DNA from: Limnochorda pilosa
Lineage (GTDB): Bacteria > Bacillota > Limnochordia > Limnochordales > Limnochordaceae
DNA: 64,000 nt
Direction of reading: 5' to 3'
Assembly (NCBI RefSeq): GCF_001544015.1
Contig: NZ_AP014924.1
Coordinates: forward strand, 2,232,001-2,296,000
How positions within the stretch are numbered: position 1 is the stretch's first letter; each line of letters starts with the position of its first letter. A program made the position numbers and the translations under genes. Shown here one piece after another: positions 20,516 through 29,611 of the stretch. The notes below the pieces were generated by a model. That model searched no databases. It was not told the origin of the DNA and worked only from the letters and a program-made list of their open reading frames with translations.

Positions 20516-22048
20516 CTACTCTGACCGCCGCGCCGCCTCCCGAAAGAGCGGCCGCAACGCCTGGTACAGGGAGCGGAACATCGCGTACCCCGCCTCGTAG
20601 CGCAACCGGAGGCCTTCCTGAGGCTCCACGCGGTCCGTGACCCGCACCGTCGCGTCGGCCGCCTCCGCGACGTCGGCCCAGACGCCGCTCCCCACCCCGG
20701 CCAGCAGCGCCGCGCCGTAGCCGGGACCTTCGTCCACGTTGAGGCGGGCGATCGGAACCTGCAGGACATCGGCCAGGATCTGGCGCCAGAGAGGACTCCT
20801 CGCCCCTCCCCCCAGCGCCCGCAACGCCTCGATCTCCATCCCCAGGGAGCGGAGGATCTCCAGACTGTCCTTCAGCCCGTAGGCTACTCCTTCCAGAACC
20901 GCCCGGATCAGATCTTCCCGACGGTGCGCGCTGCTGAGCCCGAACCAGACGCCCCGGGCATGAGGGTCCGCGTGGGGCGTCCGCTCCCCGTTCAGGTACG
21001 GCAAGAACCAGAGCCCCCGTGCCCCGGCGGGGCTCCGCTCCGCCTCCCGGGCAAGCAGATCGTAGGCGTCGGCCCCCGTCAGCTCCGCCGCCATCCGCTC
21101 CAGGTGCCCCAGCTCCTCCCGAACCCATCGGAGGCTCAGGCCCGCGGCCAGCATGACCCCCATGAGGTACCAGGCCCCAGGGACCGCGTGGTTGAAGGTG
21201 TGCACCCTCCCACCCTCGTCCCGCCGCGGCTCCGGAGCGTGGCAGAGGACCACACCCGACGTACCGATGCTGACCAGCGCCCTCCCCGCACGGACCACCC
21301 CTGCGCCAACAGCCCCGCAGGCGTTGTCCGCACCGCCGGCCACGACCGGTACGCCCGGCGGGAGCCCCGTCTCCGCCGCGGCAGACTCGGTGAGCCTCCC
21401 TGCCACGTCCGCTGAGCCCAACACCGGGGGCAGTTGATCGTGCCTCAGCCCCACCGACTCCACCAGGTCCGTGGACCAGTCCATGCGCTCGACATCGAAG
21501 AGCCCCGTTCCGGCAGCATCCGAGACCTCGGTGGACTTCTCGCCCGTCAACCGGTAACGAACGTAGTCCTTCGGAAGGAGCAGCACGTCCACCCGCCCAA
21601 AGTTCTCGGGCTCGTACCGGCGCAGCCACAGGACCTTGGGGGAGGTGAAACCCTCCATGGCGGGGCTCCCGGCGAGACGGATCATCCGCTCCCGCCCCAC
21701 GGTCCGGTTCAGCTCGCGCACCTCTTCGGCCGTCCGGGTGTCACACCAGAGCAGGGGAGGCCGCACCACGTCCCCGGACCGATCCAGGAAGACCGAACCG
21801 TGCATCTGCCCGGAGAGGCCGATGCCAGCCACATCCGCCGGTGCCAGGCCCGACTGCCGGATCACCTCGCGCACGCCTTCCACCGCGGCCCGATACCACG
21901 CCGCCGGGTCCTGCTCGGCCCACCCCGGGCGCGGCGTCTCCAGCGGGTACTCCCGGTAGGCCCGGGCGACCACCCGTCCTTCATCATCGACCAGCAGTGT
22001 CTTCGTTCCGCTGGTCCCCACGTCAATGCCGATCAGCCATCGACCCAT
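20516..22048 (-). CDS. xylB: Xylulokinase
   Basis: A 510-residue FGGY kinase that phosphorylates D-xylulose. The ATG at 22048 is preceded by GGGAGGAAGG. Visible: LIGIDVGTSGTKTLLVD (phosphate loop), GWAEQDPAAWY, GIGLSGQMHGSVFLD and LLWCDTRTAEEV, all typical of XylB; then LPKDYVRYRLTGE, VSIGTSGVV, FLPYLNGERTPHADP and the C-terminal GGGARSPLWRQILADVL. It is the last gene of the minus-strand block with GH5, the MalEFG-type transporter and the xylose-isomerase-like protein. Its product joins the AraD product in the pentose phosphate pathway. Confidence 0.93.
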   Translation of the reverse strand: MGRWLIGIDVGTSGTKTLLVDDEGRVVARAYREYPLETPRPGWAEQDPAAWYRAAVEGVREVIRQSGLAPADVAGIGLSGQMHGSVFLDRSGDVVRPPLLWCDTRTAEEVRELNRTVGRERMIRLAGSPAMEGFTSPKVLWLRRYEPENFGRVDVLLLPKDYVRYRLTGEKSTEVSDAAGTGLFDVERMDWSTDLVESVGLRHDQLPPVLGSADVAGRLTESAAAETGLPPGVPVVAGGADNACGAVGAGVVRAGRALVSIGTSGVVLCHAPEPRRDEGGRVHTFNHAVPGAWYLMGVMLAAGLSLRWVREELGHLERMAAELTGADAYDLLAREAERSPAGARGLWFLPYLNGERTPHADPHARGVWFGLSSAHRREDLIRAVLEGVAYGLKDSLEILRSLGMEIEALRALGGGARSPLWRQILADVLQVPIARLNVDEGPGYGAALLAGVGSGVWADVAEAADATVRVTDRVEPQEGLRLRYEAGYAMFRSLYQALRPLFREAARRSE

Positions 22049-22113
22049 GGACACCCTTCCTCCCCTGCCGCGCCCGGCCGTGGGTTGCGAATGGCGGCTT
22101 GGCCTCGTTCGCG

Positions 22114-23511
22114 TCAACTCTTCCAGCTTGCGGACAGAACCTCGATCAGACCCTCGCGCCTCCTGCCGTTCTTCAACTCGAAGGCCTCCCGCTGCATGAC
22201 CGCTATCTCTTCCGGGCTCATGTCGGCGAAGAGCATGGCGTACAGAGGCACGACGGCATTGGCCAAGTCTCCATAGACGACTCGTTCCACCAGGTATTCC
22301 TTCAAGCCGGCCAGATCCAGGCTGAAATCCCAGAGCCGTGACCCGATCTGGTCCACCAGGTGCCGGATCGCCGCCCCGGGCCACCCCAAGTCGCGCGTGG
22401 TCCACTTGTCGAGCCCCAACTCCTGCTTGAGCCGCAGCATCGGACGCAACCGGCGCAGGTACTCGGAATCGGCGCCCGGCACCACCAATCCCTGCGGGCC
22501 CACGTCCTTGTACGTCCAAAGGGTCCAGTGGAAACCGAACTCATCAAAGAGCTCGATCTGATCCTTCAGCGCCGCAAGCCGTGCTTGATCCGACGGAGTT
22601 GGCTCGAGGACGTCTCCGTCGTACAGGGCACCAAACTCTCCGACCCAGTTGGGCAGGTCGCGTTCCAACATCCATCGGTTCGTCTCCTCCAGGTCTCTCC
22701 GAAGCCAGGCGCGGTCACCGTACACCCCTTCTACGGGGCCAGGGTACCGCCTGGCCTTGTGGGTGACGACCGTGTAGTTGTGCGAACTCCAGACCACGTT
22801 CTCGTCCAATGCCTCATCGAGCCCATCGAACCGGCGGGACCAGTCGTTGCCTTCCAGGAAGAGGATGTGCCTCCGATCAACCCGGCGAATGGCCCCCGCC
22901 AGCTCCTTGTACAACCTGTTCAGCACGGACACCGACGGGGCATTGGGCTCGTTGAGGAGGTCGTAGCCCGCCACGGCGGCCGTATCCCTGTAATGGTCCG
23001 CAATGTGAGCCCACAGGTCGCGGGCGCGCGCTTGGAAGTCGCGATGCTGCCAGAAGAGCGACACGCCCGTGGGATTGTCGGCGTGCCAGCCTTCATTCTG
23101 CCAGCCAGGCGCCGCGTGCAGGTCCAGAATGACGTACATCCCGTGCGTTTCGGCAGTCCGCACGATCCTGTCCAGATGAACGAAGCCCTCGTCCTTGTAG
23201 ACGCCCGGTCGATCGTCGTCCTCAAAGAGTCGGTAGTTGAACGGTACCCTGACGACCGTCGCTCCGAGTCCCCTCAAGAACCGGATGTCTTCCTCCGAGA
23301 AGAAGGCCTCGACGAAGCTCGTCATCCATGTCCGATACCGCTCTTCGCCCAACTCCTCGAGCAGTGCGGACCGCAGCCTGGACTCGCAGCCTGGATAGCC
23401 CGTGATGAAGTTCTCCATGTTGAGCCATCCCCCGACCGCCACGCCCCGCAGCCGCACCTCTCGCCCGTCGGTGTCGACGACCTTCTTTCCTTCAGCCCGA
23501 AGGAACTTCAT
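22114..23511 (-). CDS. Glycoside hydrolase family 5-like enzyme, intracellular
   Basis: A 465-residue (beta/alpha)8-barrel glycosidase of GH5 type. The ATG has GGAGGGGAG upstream. The acid/base glutamate is E188 in LLNEPN; the nucleophile is E292 in WVGEFGALYD; VRVPFNYRLF, YVILDLHAAPGWQN and SSHNY are other typical barrel strands. There is no signal peptide, so it acts in the cytoplasm, probably on an oligosaccharide or glycoside brought in by the MalEFG-type transporter immediately upstream in the operon. The last 110 or so residues after the barrel are helical and of unknown role. The exact substrate (beta-glucoside, mannoside or xyloside) cannot be told from sequence. Confidence 0.88.
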   Translation of the reverse strand: MKFLRAEGKKVVDTDGREVRLRGVAVGGWLNMENFITGYPGCESRLRSALLEELGEERYRTWMTSFVEAFFSEEDIRFLRGLGATVVRVPFNYRLFEDDDRPGVYKDEGFVHLDRIVRTAETHGMYVILDLHAAPGWQNEGWHADNPTGVSLFWQHRDFQARARDLWAHIADHYRDTAAVAGYDLLNEPNAPSVSVLNRLYKELAGAIRRVDRRHILFLEGNDWSRRFDGLDEALDENVVWSSHNYTVVTHKARRYPGPVEGVYGDRAWLRRDLEETNRWMLERDLPNWVGEFGALYDGDVLEPTPSDQARLAALKDQIELFDEFGFHWTLWTYKDVGPQGLVVPGADSEYLRRLRPMLRLKQELGLDKWTTRDLGWPGAAIRHLVDQIGSRLWDFSLDLAGLKEYLVERVVYGDLANAVVPLYAMLFADMSPEEIAVMQREAFELKNGRRREGLIEVLSASWKS

Positions 23512-23552
23512 GCTCCAACTCCCCTCCGATCACAGGTACTCTCCCGATCTGC

Positions 23553-24449
23553 CTAAGATCGCAGCGCGCCGGCCGTGAGCCCGCTCACGACGCGTTCTTG
23601 AAACACCACGAAGAAGAGGATGGTCGGCAGGCTTCCAAGAAGCACCGTGGCCATGACCGCCGGTGTATCGATGCCGAACTGGCCGAAGAGCTGGCGCAAC
23701 CCCAGTGGCAAGGTGAACGCCTCGGGTGACTGAAGCAGGACGGAAGCGAAGATGAACTCGTTCCACGCGCCGATGAGGTTGTAGATGGCCACCGTAGCCA
23801 GGGCCGGACCTGCGAGCGGCAGCGTGATCCGATAGAAGGTCTGGAAGTAGGTGCACCCGTCGATCCGGGAAGCATCCTCCAGTTCCTTCGGGATCTGCGA
23901 GAAGAACTCGGTGAGAATGAAAACGGATATGGGCAGGCCGAACCCCACGTAAGGCCCGATCAACGCCACGAGCGTGTCGTATGTCCCCATCCGCTGCGTC
24001 ATGATGTAGATGGGAATGAGGGTGATGTGAATGGGGATCATCATGCCGGCCAGAATCCACAGGAACAAGGGCCGGCGGCCGGGGAACGTCATGCGTGCAA
24101 AGGCATAGGCTGCCAGACTGCTAAGGGCGACGATCAAGAGGACCGAAACAACCGAAACGAACACGCTGTTCGTCAGGTACCTGGGGAAGTCGCTCGCCCA
24201 CACGGATCCGAAGTTGGACAGATTCAGCCGAGAAGGGAGTTCCCAGGGGCTCACCAGAAACTCACGCATGGTCTTGAAGGCCGTGAGTCCCATGAAGAAG
24301 ATGGGGAACGCCGCAACAGCCAGCCAGACGAGGGCGAGAAGATAGGCCCCGGCTTCGTTGAGGCGCCGTTTCCACACGGGCCGACGGCGCGTGCGTACGG
24401 ATGGGCGCTGGATGCTCAGGGCCGCACGGGCGTCCCCCGAAGTCGACAT
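23553..24449 (-). CDS. Carbohydrate ABC transporter permease, MalG type
   Basis: A 298-residue inner-membrane permease with six predicted segments. The ATG has GGGAGG eight bases upstream and lies three bases after the preceding permease stop. The cytoplasmic EAA loop reads LEDASRIDGCTYFQTFYRITLPL (about residues 190-213), which contacts the ATPase. No ATP-binding protein is encoded in this operon, so a shared MsmK/MalK-like ATPase elsewhere in the genome must energise it. It works with the MalF-type permease and the binding protein upstream. Confidence 0.92.
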   Translation of the reverse strand: MSTSGDARAALSIQRPSVRTRRRPVWKRRLNEAGAYLLALVWLAVAAFPIFFMGLTAFKTMREFLVSPWELPSRLNLSNFGSVWASDFPRYLTNSVFVSVVSVLLIVALSSLAAYAFARMTFPGRRPLFLWILAGMMIPIHITLIPIYIMTQRMGTYDTLVALIGPYVGFGLPISVFILTEFFSQIPKELEDASRIDGCTYFQTFYRITLPLAGPALATVAIYNLIGAWNEFIFASVLLQSPEAFTLPLGLRQLFGQFGIDTPAVMATVLLGSLPTILFFVVFQERVVSGLTAGALRS

Positions 24450-24452
24450 TCG

Positions 24453-25388
24453 CTATGCCTCCCGCCGAAACTGAGTGACGTAGAGCAGCAACGCACTTAC
24501 AACGAACGCGATCAGAAAGGAAGCGACGGCAACGCTGCTTCCGTAACCCATCTGGAACTGGTTGAAGGCCGTCTTGAACATATGGGTGGCCATGAGCTCA
24601 CTCGCGTGGTTCGGGCCACCCCCGGTCATGATGTAGATGAGGTCGAAGTACTTGAGCGACCCAACCAGCGAGAGCACGACGGCCGTCCGAATGGTTCCCA
24701 CCAGCAAGGGGAGTGTAACGTACCAGAAAGCCTTGCTTCCCGTGGCACCGTCGATGGCCGCCGCCTCGTGCAGCTCTTGCGGAATCCCAACCAGAGCTGC
24801 TTGGAACAAGATCATGTAGAAGGGAATGAACTGCCAGGCGATGGTCGCGATGACGGCCCACAGGGCGGTACGCTCGTCACCAAGCCAGCCCCGCATCCAG
24901 CCGTGCAGGCCAAGTCGAGCCAGGAGGTCGTTGACGACGCCCATGCTCGGGTCATAGATGAAGATCCACAGGATGCCTATGGCCACAGTAGGCATCATGT
25001 GTGGCACGAAGTAGGCTGTTCGAAAGAAACGCATGCCACGGAGGCCGCGCGTGAGCAGGAGGGCCAGGCCCAGGGCCACCGGGAGCTGCGTAACGAGGGA
25101 TCCAGCCACCAGGCGCAGATTGTTGCCGACCGCGCGCCAGAAGACGGAGTCCTGCAGAAGCCGCCCAAAGTTGCCCGATCCCACGAACGTCCCGGTCCTG
25201 CTGACGCCGGACCAGTCGAAGAGGCTGTAGTACACGGATAGCAGGATCGGTCCAGCCACGAAGGTCCCGTAGACCACCATGGCGGGAAGCAGGAAGGCAT
25301 AGGCCGTCCACATCCGCTTGGTGGCCGCACCCCTCGGAACGGGAACTCCGCGCACCATCGACCGCCCCCCCACGCTCTCAACCCGCAT
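24453..25388 (-). CDS. Carbohydrate ABC transporter permease, MalF type
   Basis: A 311-residue permease with six hydrophobic segments beginning about residue 27 (TAYAFLLPAMVVYGTFVAGP). The EAA loop is LHEAAAIDGATGSKAFWYVTL (about residues 205-225). ATG at 25388 is used; an internal ATG ten codons later is a possible alternative because no strong ribosome site precedes the first. A long perfect hairpin ends 14 bases upstream of this start, between this gene and the binding-protein gene. It forms one transporter with the MalG-type neighbour. Confidence 0.9.
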   Translation of the reverse strand: MRVESVGGRSMVRGVPVPRGAATKRMWTAYAFLLPAMVVYGTFVAGPILLSVYYSLFDWSGVSRTGTFVGSGNFGRLLQDSVFWRAVGNNLRLVAGSLVTQLPVALGLALLLTRGLRGMRFFRTAYFVPHMMPTVAIGILWIFIYDPSMGVVNDLLARLGLHGWMRGWLGDERTALWAVIATIAWQFIPFYMILFQAALVGIPQELHEAAAIDGATGSKAFWYVTLPLLVGTIRTAVVLSLVGSLKYFDLIYIMTGGGPNHASELMATHMFKTAFNQFQMGYGSSVAVASFLIAFVVSALLLYVTQFRREA

Positions 25389-25401
25389 CGGCCCTAACGG
25401 G

Positions 25402-25434
25402 GCCGGGAGAGGCGGCCAAGCCGCCTCTCCCGGC
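25402..25434. promoter_or_regulatory. Stem-loop between binding-protein and first permease genes
   Basis: A perfect 15-bp inverted repeat (25402-25416 with 25420-25434) with a 3-base loop, in the 59-base gap between the binding-protein stop and the MalF-type start. No U-run follows in the direction of transcription. It is well placed to protect the upstream mRNA and lower permease expression relative to the binding protein. Confidence 0.8.
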
Positions 25435-25447
25435 GCTCAGGCGACAC

Positions 25448-26725
25448 TCATCGTCCGAGCAGCTCTTGCGCCTTCCTTTCCATCGCTTGGGCTGCCTCCA
25501 GGGGCGTCATCGACAGCCCGAAGATGGCTTGCGTCGTATCCTTGTGCAGCTCGCCGAGCTCCGGCGGCAGGAACTGGTCATAGTAGAGCTGGAGGTGCGC
25601 TGCCTCCTCGAGCAGCTTCATGAGTTCGGCGGTCATCGGATCCTCCACGGGGACATTGACCACGGCTGGGAGACGACCGGTGGCCCTCGTCCAATCCACA
25701 GCCGTCTCGTACGCCGTGAGGTAGCGAGCGAGAGCAACGGCCTCCTCCGGGTAGTCGGTGGTGCTGGCTACCGAAAACAAGTCCCCGCCAGCCACTACTT
25801 CCGTCGGGTCGCCCTTGCCGTCTTCAAGCCGAGGGAAGGGGAACCACCCGAGACGGCGAGCGAACTCGGGATCTTCCTCTCGAGCCTGGCCGGGGAACCA
25901 GGAGCCCATGAGGTGCATCGCGGCCCGTCCGGAGTACATGAGCGCGCTCGCCTGGCCGACGTCGTGGTCCAACCCGTTGAAGCCCACCGGGAACGCACCC
26001 GCCCGAACGAGCTCCTGGATCCGCTCACCGGCTTCAACGAACGCCGGGTGGTCGAAGCCGTAGCCGGGTTCGCGGTTGTAGGCCTTCTCGAAGACCTCGG
26101 CTCCACCGACCCGATGGGCCAGATAGATCAGGTAGAATGCGCCGGGCCATTTCGTCTTGTTGGCGATGGATATGGGAATGATGCCCTCATTCCGCATCGC
26201 GTCCACCAGAGTCAGCAGTTCGGACCACGTCTCGGGCGTCTCCCATCCGTGCTCTTCGAAGATCGCCTGGTTGTAGAAGAAGACGACCACCGCGAGCGTC
26301 AGCGGAACCGCGTAGTAGTCCTCCCCGTACTTCGCGAGGCCCAGAGACGCCGGTACGAACGTCTCGCCCCATCGGTCCCGTTCGAGAGCACCCGTAAGCG
26401 GCAGCACCATGCCCGCGTCCACATACTCCTCGAGCCAGCCGCCTCCCCACGAGTGGAAGACGTCAGGAGGCGAACCGGCCGCCATGGCAACCTGCAGCTT
26501 CGTCTTATAGGTGTCGTTGTCCGTGACCGTCACTTTGACGTCGACGTCGGGATAGACGGCCCGGAAGCGCTCCACCGCCTCGTCCAGGACAGCCTGCTCG
26601 TTCTCGTTGGTGAAGATGTGCCAGAGTTCGATGGTCTTCTGTGCCTGCGCGGAGCCTGCCGCAAGGCCCAGGACCAGCACGAGAAACGCCACCGTAAGAC
26701 CAGCCGTTACCCTCGAGATTCTCAC
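25448..26725 (-). CDS. Extracellular sugar-binding protein, MalE-like (SBP_bac_1)
   Basis: A 425-residue binding protein. The GTG at 26725 has GGGAGG about ten bases upstream and gives a signal peptide (RISR, then VTAGLTVAFLVLVLGLAAG, then SAQAQ). The mature start KTIELWHIFTNENEQAVLDEAVERF is typical of family 1 solute-binding proteins, as are PPDVFHSWGGGWLEEYV and the later MHLMGSWFPGQ. There is no lipobox cysteine, so it is probably secreted or wall-associated rather than a lipoprotein. It delivers an oligosaccharide to the two permeases that follow; the GH5 enzyme downstream suggests a beta-linked glycoside. Confidence 0.92.
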   Translation of the reverse strand: MRISRVTAGLTVAFLVLVLGLAAGSAQAQKTIELWHIFTNENEQAVLDEAVERFRAVYPDVDVKVTVTDNDTYKTKLQVAMAAGSPPDVFHSWGGGWLEEYVDAGMVLPLTGALERDRWGETFVPASLGLAKYGEDYYAVPLTLAVVVFFYNQAIFEEHGWETPETWSELLTLVDAMRNEGIIPISIANKTKWPGAFYLIYLAHRVGGAEVFEKAYNREPGYGFDHPAFVEAGERIQELVRAGAFPVGFNGLDHDVGQASALMYSGRAAMHLMGSWFPGQAREEDPEFARRLGWFPFPRLEDGKGDPTEVVAGGDLFSVASTTDYPEEAVALARYLTAYETAVDWTRATGRLPAVVNVPVEDPMTAELMKLLEEAAHLQLYYDQFLPPELGELHKDTTQAIFGLSMTPLEAAQAMERKAQELLGR

Positions 26726-26889
26726 TCTTTCTAACCTCCCTTCCCATAGTTCCGACTCCGGATGCACCACCAGCCAGTCCTGCGCCCTCCGCTCTCGCTA
26801 GACAACCTTCGTGGCACCAGCCCCTTTCGACGACCCACTCCTCGGGATACGTCGGTGAAGCCTGGGCCCTCTGGCCCTCGGGTTACCCT

Positions 26890-28038
26890 CTAGCCCATGT
26901 CGCCTGGCCGGGGCAGAGCCGCCAGCCTCTCCGGGTGCAGCGCCCGCGTCCGAATCAGGTACCGCTCGATCCACCCGCGAGCCCTGTCGGGGTGCTCCGC
27001 GGCCCATACGATGCTTTCGTGATCGAGGTCGTTGATGCGGTCTAGAGCGGTGCGGATCGCTTCGATGGACACACGAACGGCCTCTTCCGGCGCCATCCGC
27101 TCCGGGTTAAGGTCGAGCCCGAAGTGCTCCCCGTAGCCGTGCGTCTTGAGGGCGTACAGGCCTGCCTCCAGTTGCTCCGGCGCGACCATACCCACGGGCA
27201 GATCCAGGTCGTACCCGCCGAGCGGCTGCGCATTCCAGTGGGTGTGCGCCAGACGCCCCGCTTCCAAGACCATGCTGAAGCTGTACGCCAGATCTTCGTA
27301 CGCCATCAGCATGTGGCCCACCTCGGGGTTAAGGCAGACCAGCGCGTGACCCTCGTCCAGGAGTCGTCGGTTCTCAGCGTTCTGAAGCCTCGACTCGACC
27401 TCGCGGGCAAGCAGGAGCCCTTCCGCAGTGGTCCCGAACAGGGTCCGCCCGCGCGGCTCGTACGGCTTGGGCTCGAAGGCGACGCGCACGCCTGGAACCG
27501 TCTCCAACGCCTCCACGAGGCCGTCGACGAAGCGACGACGAGCATCGGCAAAGTTGGCACCGAACGGTTGCTCGTAGCCGTCAATGCCCGGCCAGAGAAC
27601 GGCGAAGTCCGTCCCCAGCTCCTTGTTGAGCTGCAGCGTGCGGATGGTCCGGTCGAGGGCCTTCTTGCGCGCGGGTGCAAGCGGCGACGACAGGGCTCCG
27701 AACTCGAAGTCGGCGTCCCAGAAGAGCATAGGGATCACCGTCAGGACGCGGATGCCGCTCTGACGGGCGAACTGCCTCCAGAGATCCAGGTTCGCTTCGT
27801 TGATCTCGTTGGGGTAGTGCGCTTCGACCCCCACCACGCCTAGCGGTGCCAGACGCGCGATCCGCTCGAGCCGCTCCTCGATCGAGGCAACCGGCTGATA
27901 CCGATCGTGGAAGCGGTTGCCGGCGGGCGAGAAGTACCAGACCCCCACGGAGAACCGTGGCTGAAGCTGGTAATCTCGCAGGAAGGCCACGAGTTCGTCG
28001 CCTCGCCGTACCACCGACTGGGCCCGAAGATCTCTCAT
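26890..28038 (-). CDS. Xylose-isomerase-like TIM-barrel protein with altered metal site
   Basis: A 382-residue AP-endonuclease-2/xylose-isomerase fold protein. Motifs of class I xylose isomerases are visible: EPKPYEPRG (E189, K191), NPEVGH (E239, H242), YDLDL (D277, D279) and LDLNP (D309). But the segment equal to HIDLN reads HTHWN, so the metal-1 aspartate is replaced by H267. In the segment equal to HDDD (here HYPN, residues 74-77) the catalytic aspartate becomes N77. It is thus a relative of XylA that may isomerise or epimerise another sugar. ATG at 28038 is chosen (AGGAGG 13 bases upstream); a GTG at 28065 is possible. It heads the GH5/transporter/xylB block, opposite the ROK regulator. 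Confidence 0.75.
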   Translation of the reverse strand: MRDLRAQSVVRRGDELVAFLRDYQLQPRFSVGVWYFSPAGNRFHDRYQPVASIEERLERIARLAPLGVVGVEAHYPNEINEANLDLWRQFARQSGIRVLTVIPMLFWDADFEFGALSSPLAPARKKALDRTIRTLQLNKELGTDFAVLWPGIDGYEQPFGANFADARRRFVDGLVEALETVPGVRVAFEPKPYEPRGRTLFGTTAEGLLLAREVESRLQNAENRRLLDEGHALVCLNPEVGHMLMAYEDLAYSFSMVLEAGRLAHTHWNAQPLGGYDLDLPVGMVAPEQLEAGLYALKTHGYGEHFGLDLNPERMAPEEAVRVSIEAIRTALDRINDLDHESIVWAAEHPDRARGWIERYLIRTRALHPERLAALPRPGDMG

Positions 28039-28056
28039 CGCCGCGAAGGCACCTCC

Positions 28057-28073
28057 TTGGTCCACCCAACCAA
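28057..28073. promoter_or_regulatory. Short inverted repeat in the 28-kb divergent region
   Basis: TTGGT (28057-28061) and ACCAA (28069-28073), seven bases apart, sit just in front of the xylose-isomerase-like gene. It could be an operator for the divergent ROK regulator, but the arms are short and no second copy was seen. Confidence 0.25.
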
Positions 28074-28131
28074 CTATGTTACGCTATACGACGTGGGGTG
28101 CCCCTTTCCTGCAGGCTCCCTCATTCTTTCC

Positions 28132-28160
28132 TTGCGCGGGGGTTGACGAGGCGGTAGAAT
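28132..28160 (+). promoter_or_regulatory. Candidate promoter of the ROK regulator
   Basis: TTGCGC (28132-28137) and TAGAAT (28155-28160) with a 17-base spacer; the -10 box matches 5/6, the -35 box only 3/6. It lies about 110 bases before the ROK gene. Confidence 0.4.
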
Positions 28161-28270
28161 AGCGATTGCACACGGCTTTGGGGAGCTTGCTCCCCCTGCG
28201 CGCAGGGCAGGTACCTGCTCTTCGCTTCGGTCGAGTAAGTTGACGCGCTAGACGTTTTGGAGGTGGCAGG

Positions 28271-29572
28271 ATGGGCCCTTACGCATCCACCGCGGATCAG
28301 TTCCTCGTCAAGGCTTTCAATCAAGGCATCGTCCTCCACCTCCTGCGCGTGCAGGGCCCTCTCTCCCGCGCCGACATCGCCAAGGTAACCGGCCTGAACA
28401 AGACCACCGTATCGGTGCTGGTGGAGGAGCTGATTCACCGGCACCTGGTCCAAGAAGTAGGCATGGGAGCGTCCAGCGGCGGCCGGCGCCCGATGCTCCT
28501 CACCCTCAACGCGCGCGCGGGCTTCGTGGTCGGCGCCGACCTCGGAGTCGATTACTTCCTGGTGGTGGTCTTGGACCTTCAGGCACAGCCCATCTGGAAG
28601 CGAAGGGTCCACCGGGTTCCGGGCACCGACCCCTCCACGGACGTACGCCAACTGGCCGACCTGATCGCGGACGGCGTGGCCGCCGTCTCCCCCACCCCAC
28701 TGGGGCTGCTGGGCATCGGTGTCGGCGTTCACGGCCCCGTCGAGCATCCTGGGGGGAGGTTGCTCTTCGCCCCCAATCTGGGGTGGACCGACGTGCCCGT
28801 AGGGGAGCTGCTGCGAGAGCGGTTTCAGGTGCCCATCGTGGTCGACAACGAGGCGAACGCCGGAGCCCTCTCCGAGCTCTGGTACGCCGCGCAGGACGCG
28901 GACACACTGTTCTACTTCAGCGTCGGCATGGGCCTCGGCACCGGAATCGTCATCAACGGAGAGATCTACCGGGGTGCGGCCGGCACCGCAGGCGAGTTCG
29001 GCCATACCACCATCGACCCATCGGGGCCGCCGTGCACGTGCGGCAACCGCGGCTGTCTCGAGACCTTCGTCTCCGAGCGGGCGCTCATGAGGTACCTGCA
29101 GGGCTCGGGCGCCGAGAAGGTTGCCACGACCCAAGAGGTGTTCCAGGCGGCGGACGCGGGCGAGGCGCGGGCCATCTCTGCGCTGGCCCAGCTCGGTGGG
29201 TACCTTGGCATCGGCGTGGCCAACGCCATCAACACGTTCAATCCCCAACTGGTCGTCATCGGTGGCCCCATCGGTAGCGGGGGTCACCACGTGCTCAATT
29301 CCGTCCGACGGGTGGTCGAACGACGCGCGCTCCCCTTCCCCCTGAGCAGGGCTCGCATCGTCGTCTCCGCCCTCGGTGAAGAAGCATGCGCCATCGGTGC
29401 AGGCATCATGATCTTGCAGGAGTTCTTCCGGATCCCCCAGGTGAAGACCGCAGGAGAACGAACGCCGGAAGCGGTTCTCGGTGGGCTCAAGGGTGGTCGC
29501 GGCCAGCAGGACCCCATGGCCTGGCCTGGGCCGGATGGCGCCCACTACTCCACGGTGAAGTCGTCCTCCTGA
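28271..29572 (+). CDS. ROK-family transcriptional regulator (XylR/NagC type)
   Basis: A 433-residue repressor with an N-terminal winged helix (NQGIVLHLLRVQGPLSRADIAKVTGLNKTTVSVLVEEL in two helices, about residues 17-50) and a ROK sugar-kinase-like domain. The ROK part shows GADLGVDYFLVVVLDL, the GELLRERFQVPIVVDNEANAG segment, and the zinc motif CTCGNRGCLE (about residues 256-265). ATG at 28271 has TTGGAGG seven bases upstream. It is transcribed away from the xylose-isomerase-like/GH5/transporter/xylB block and probably represses it until a sugar such as xylose or glucose binds. The C-terminal 45 residues after the ROK domain are longer than usual and low in complexity. Confidence 0.92.
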   Translation: MGPYASTADQFLVKAFNQGIVLHLLRVQGPLSRADIAKVTGLNKTTVSVLVEELIHRHLVQEVGMGASSGGRRPMLLTLNARAGFVVGADLGVDYFLVVVLDLQAQPIWKRRVHRVPGTDPSTDVRQLADLIADGVAAVSPTPLGLLGIGVGVHGPVEHPGGRLLFAPNLGWTDVPVGELLRERFQVPIVVDNEANAGALSELWYAAQDADTLFYFSVGMGLGTGIVINGEIYRGAAGTAGEFGHTTIDPSGPPCTCGNRGCLETFVSERALMRYLQGSGAEKVATTQEVFQAADAGEARAISALAQLGGYLGIGVANAINTFNPQLVVIGGPIGSGGHHVLNSVRRVVERRALPFPLSRARIVVSALGEEACAIGAGIMILQEFFRIPQVKTAGERTPEAVLGGLKGGRGQQDPMAWPGPDGAHYSTVKSSS

Positions 29573-29611
29573 GCGGGGCATCCACTCGAGGAGAAGCGGC
29601 GTGACACACCC

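Noticed and set aside
25402-25434. Stem-loop considered as a Rho-independent terminator
   Set aside because: No U-run follows, and the next transport gene begins 14 bases later in the same operon.
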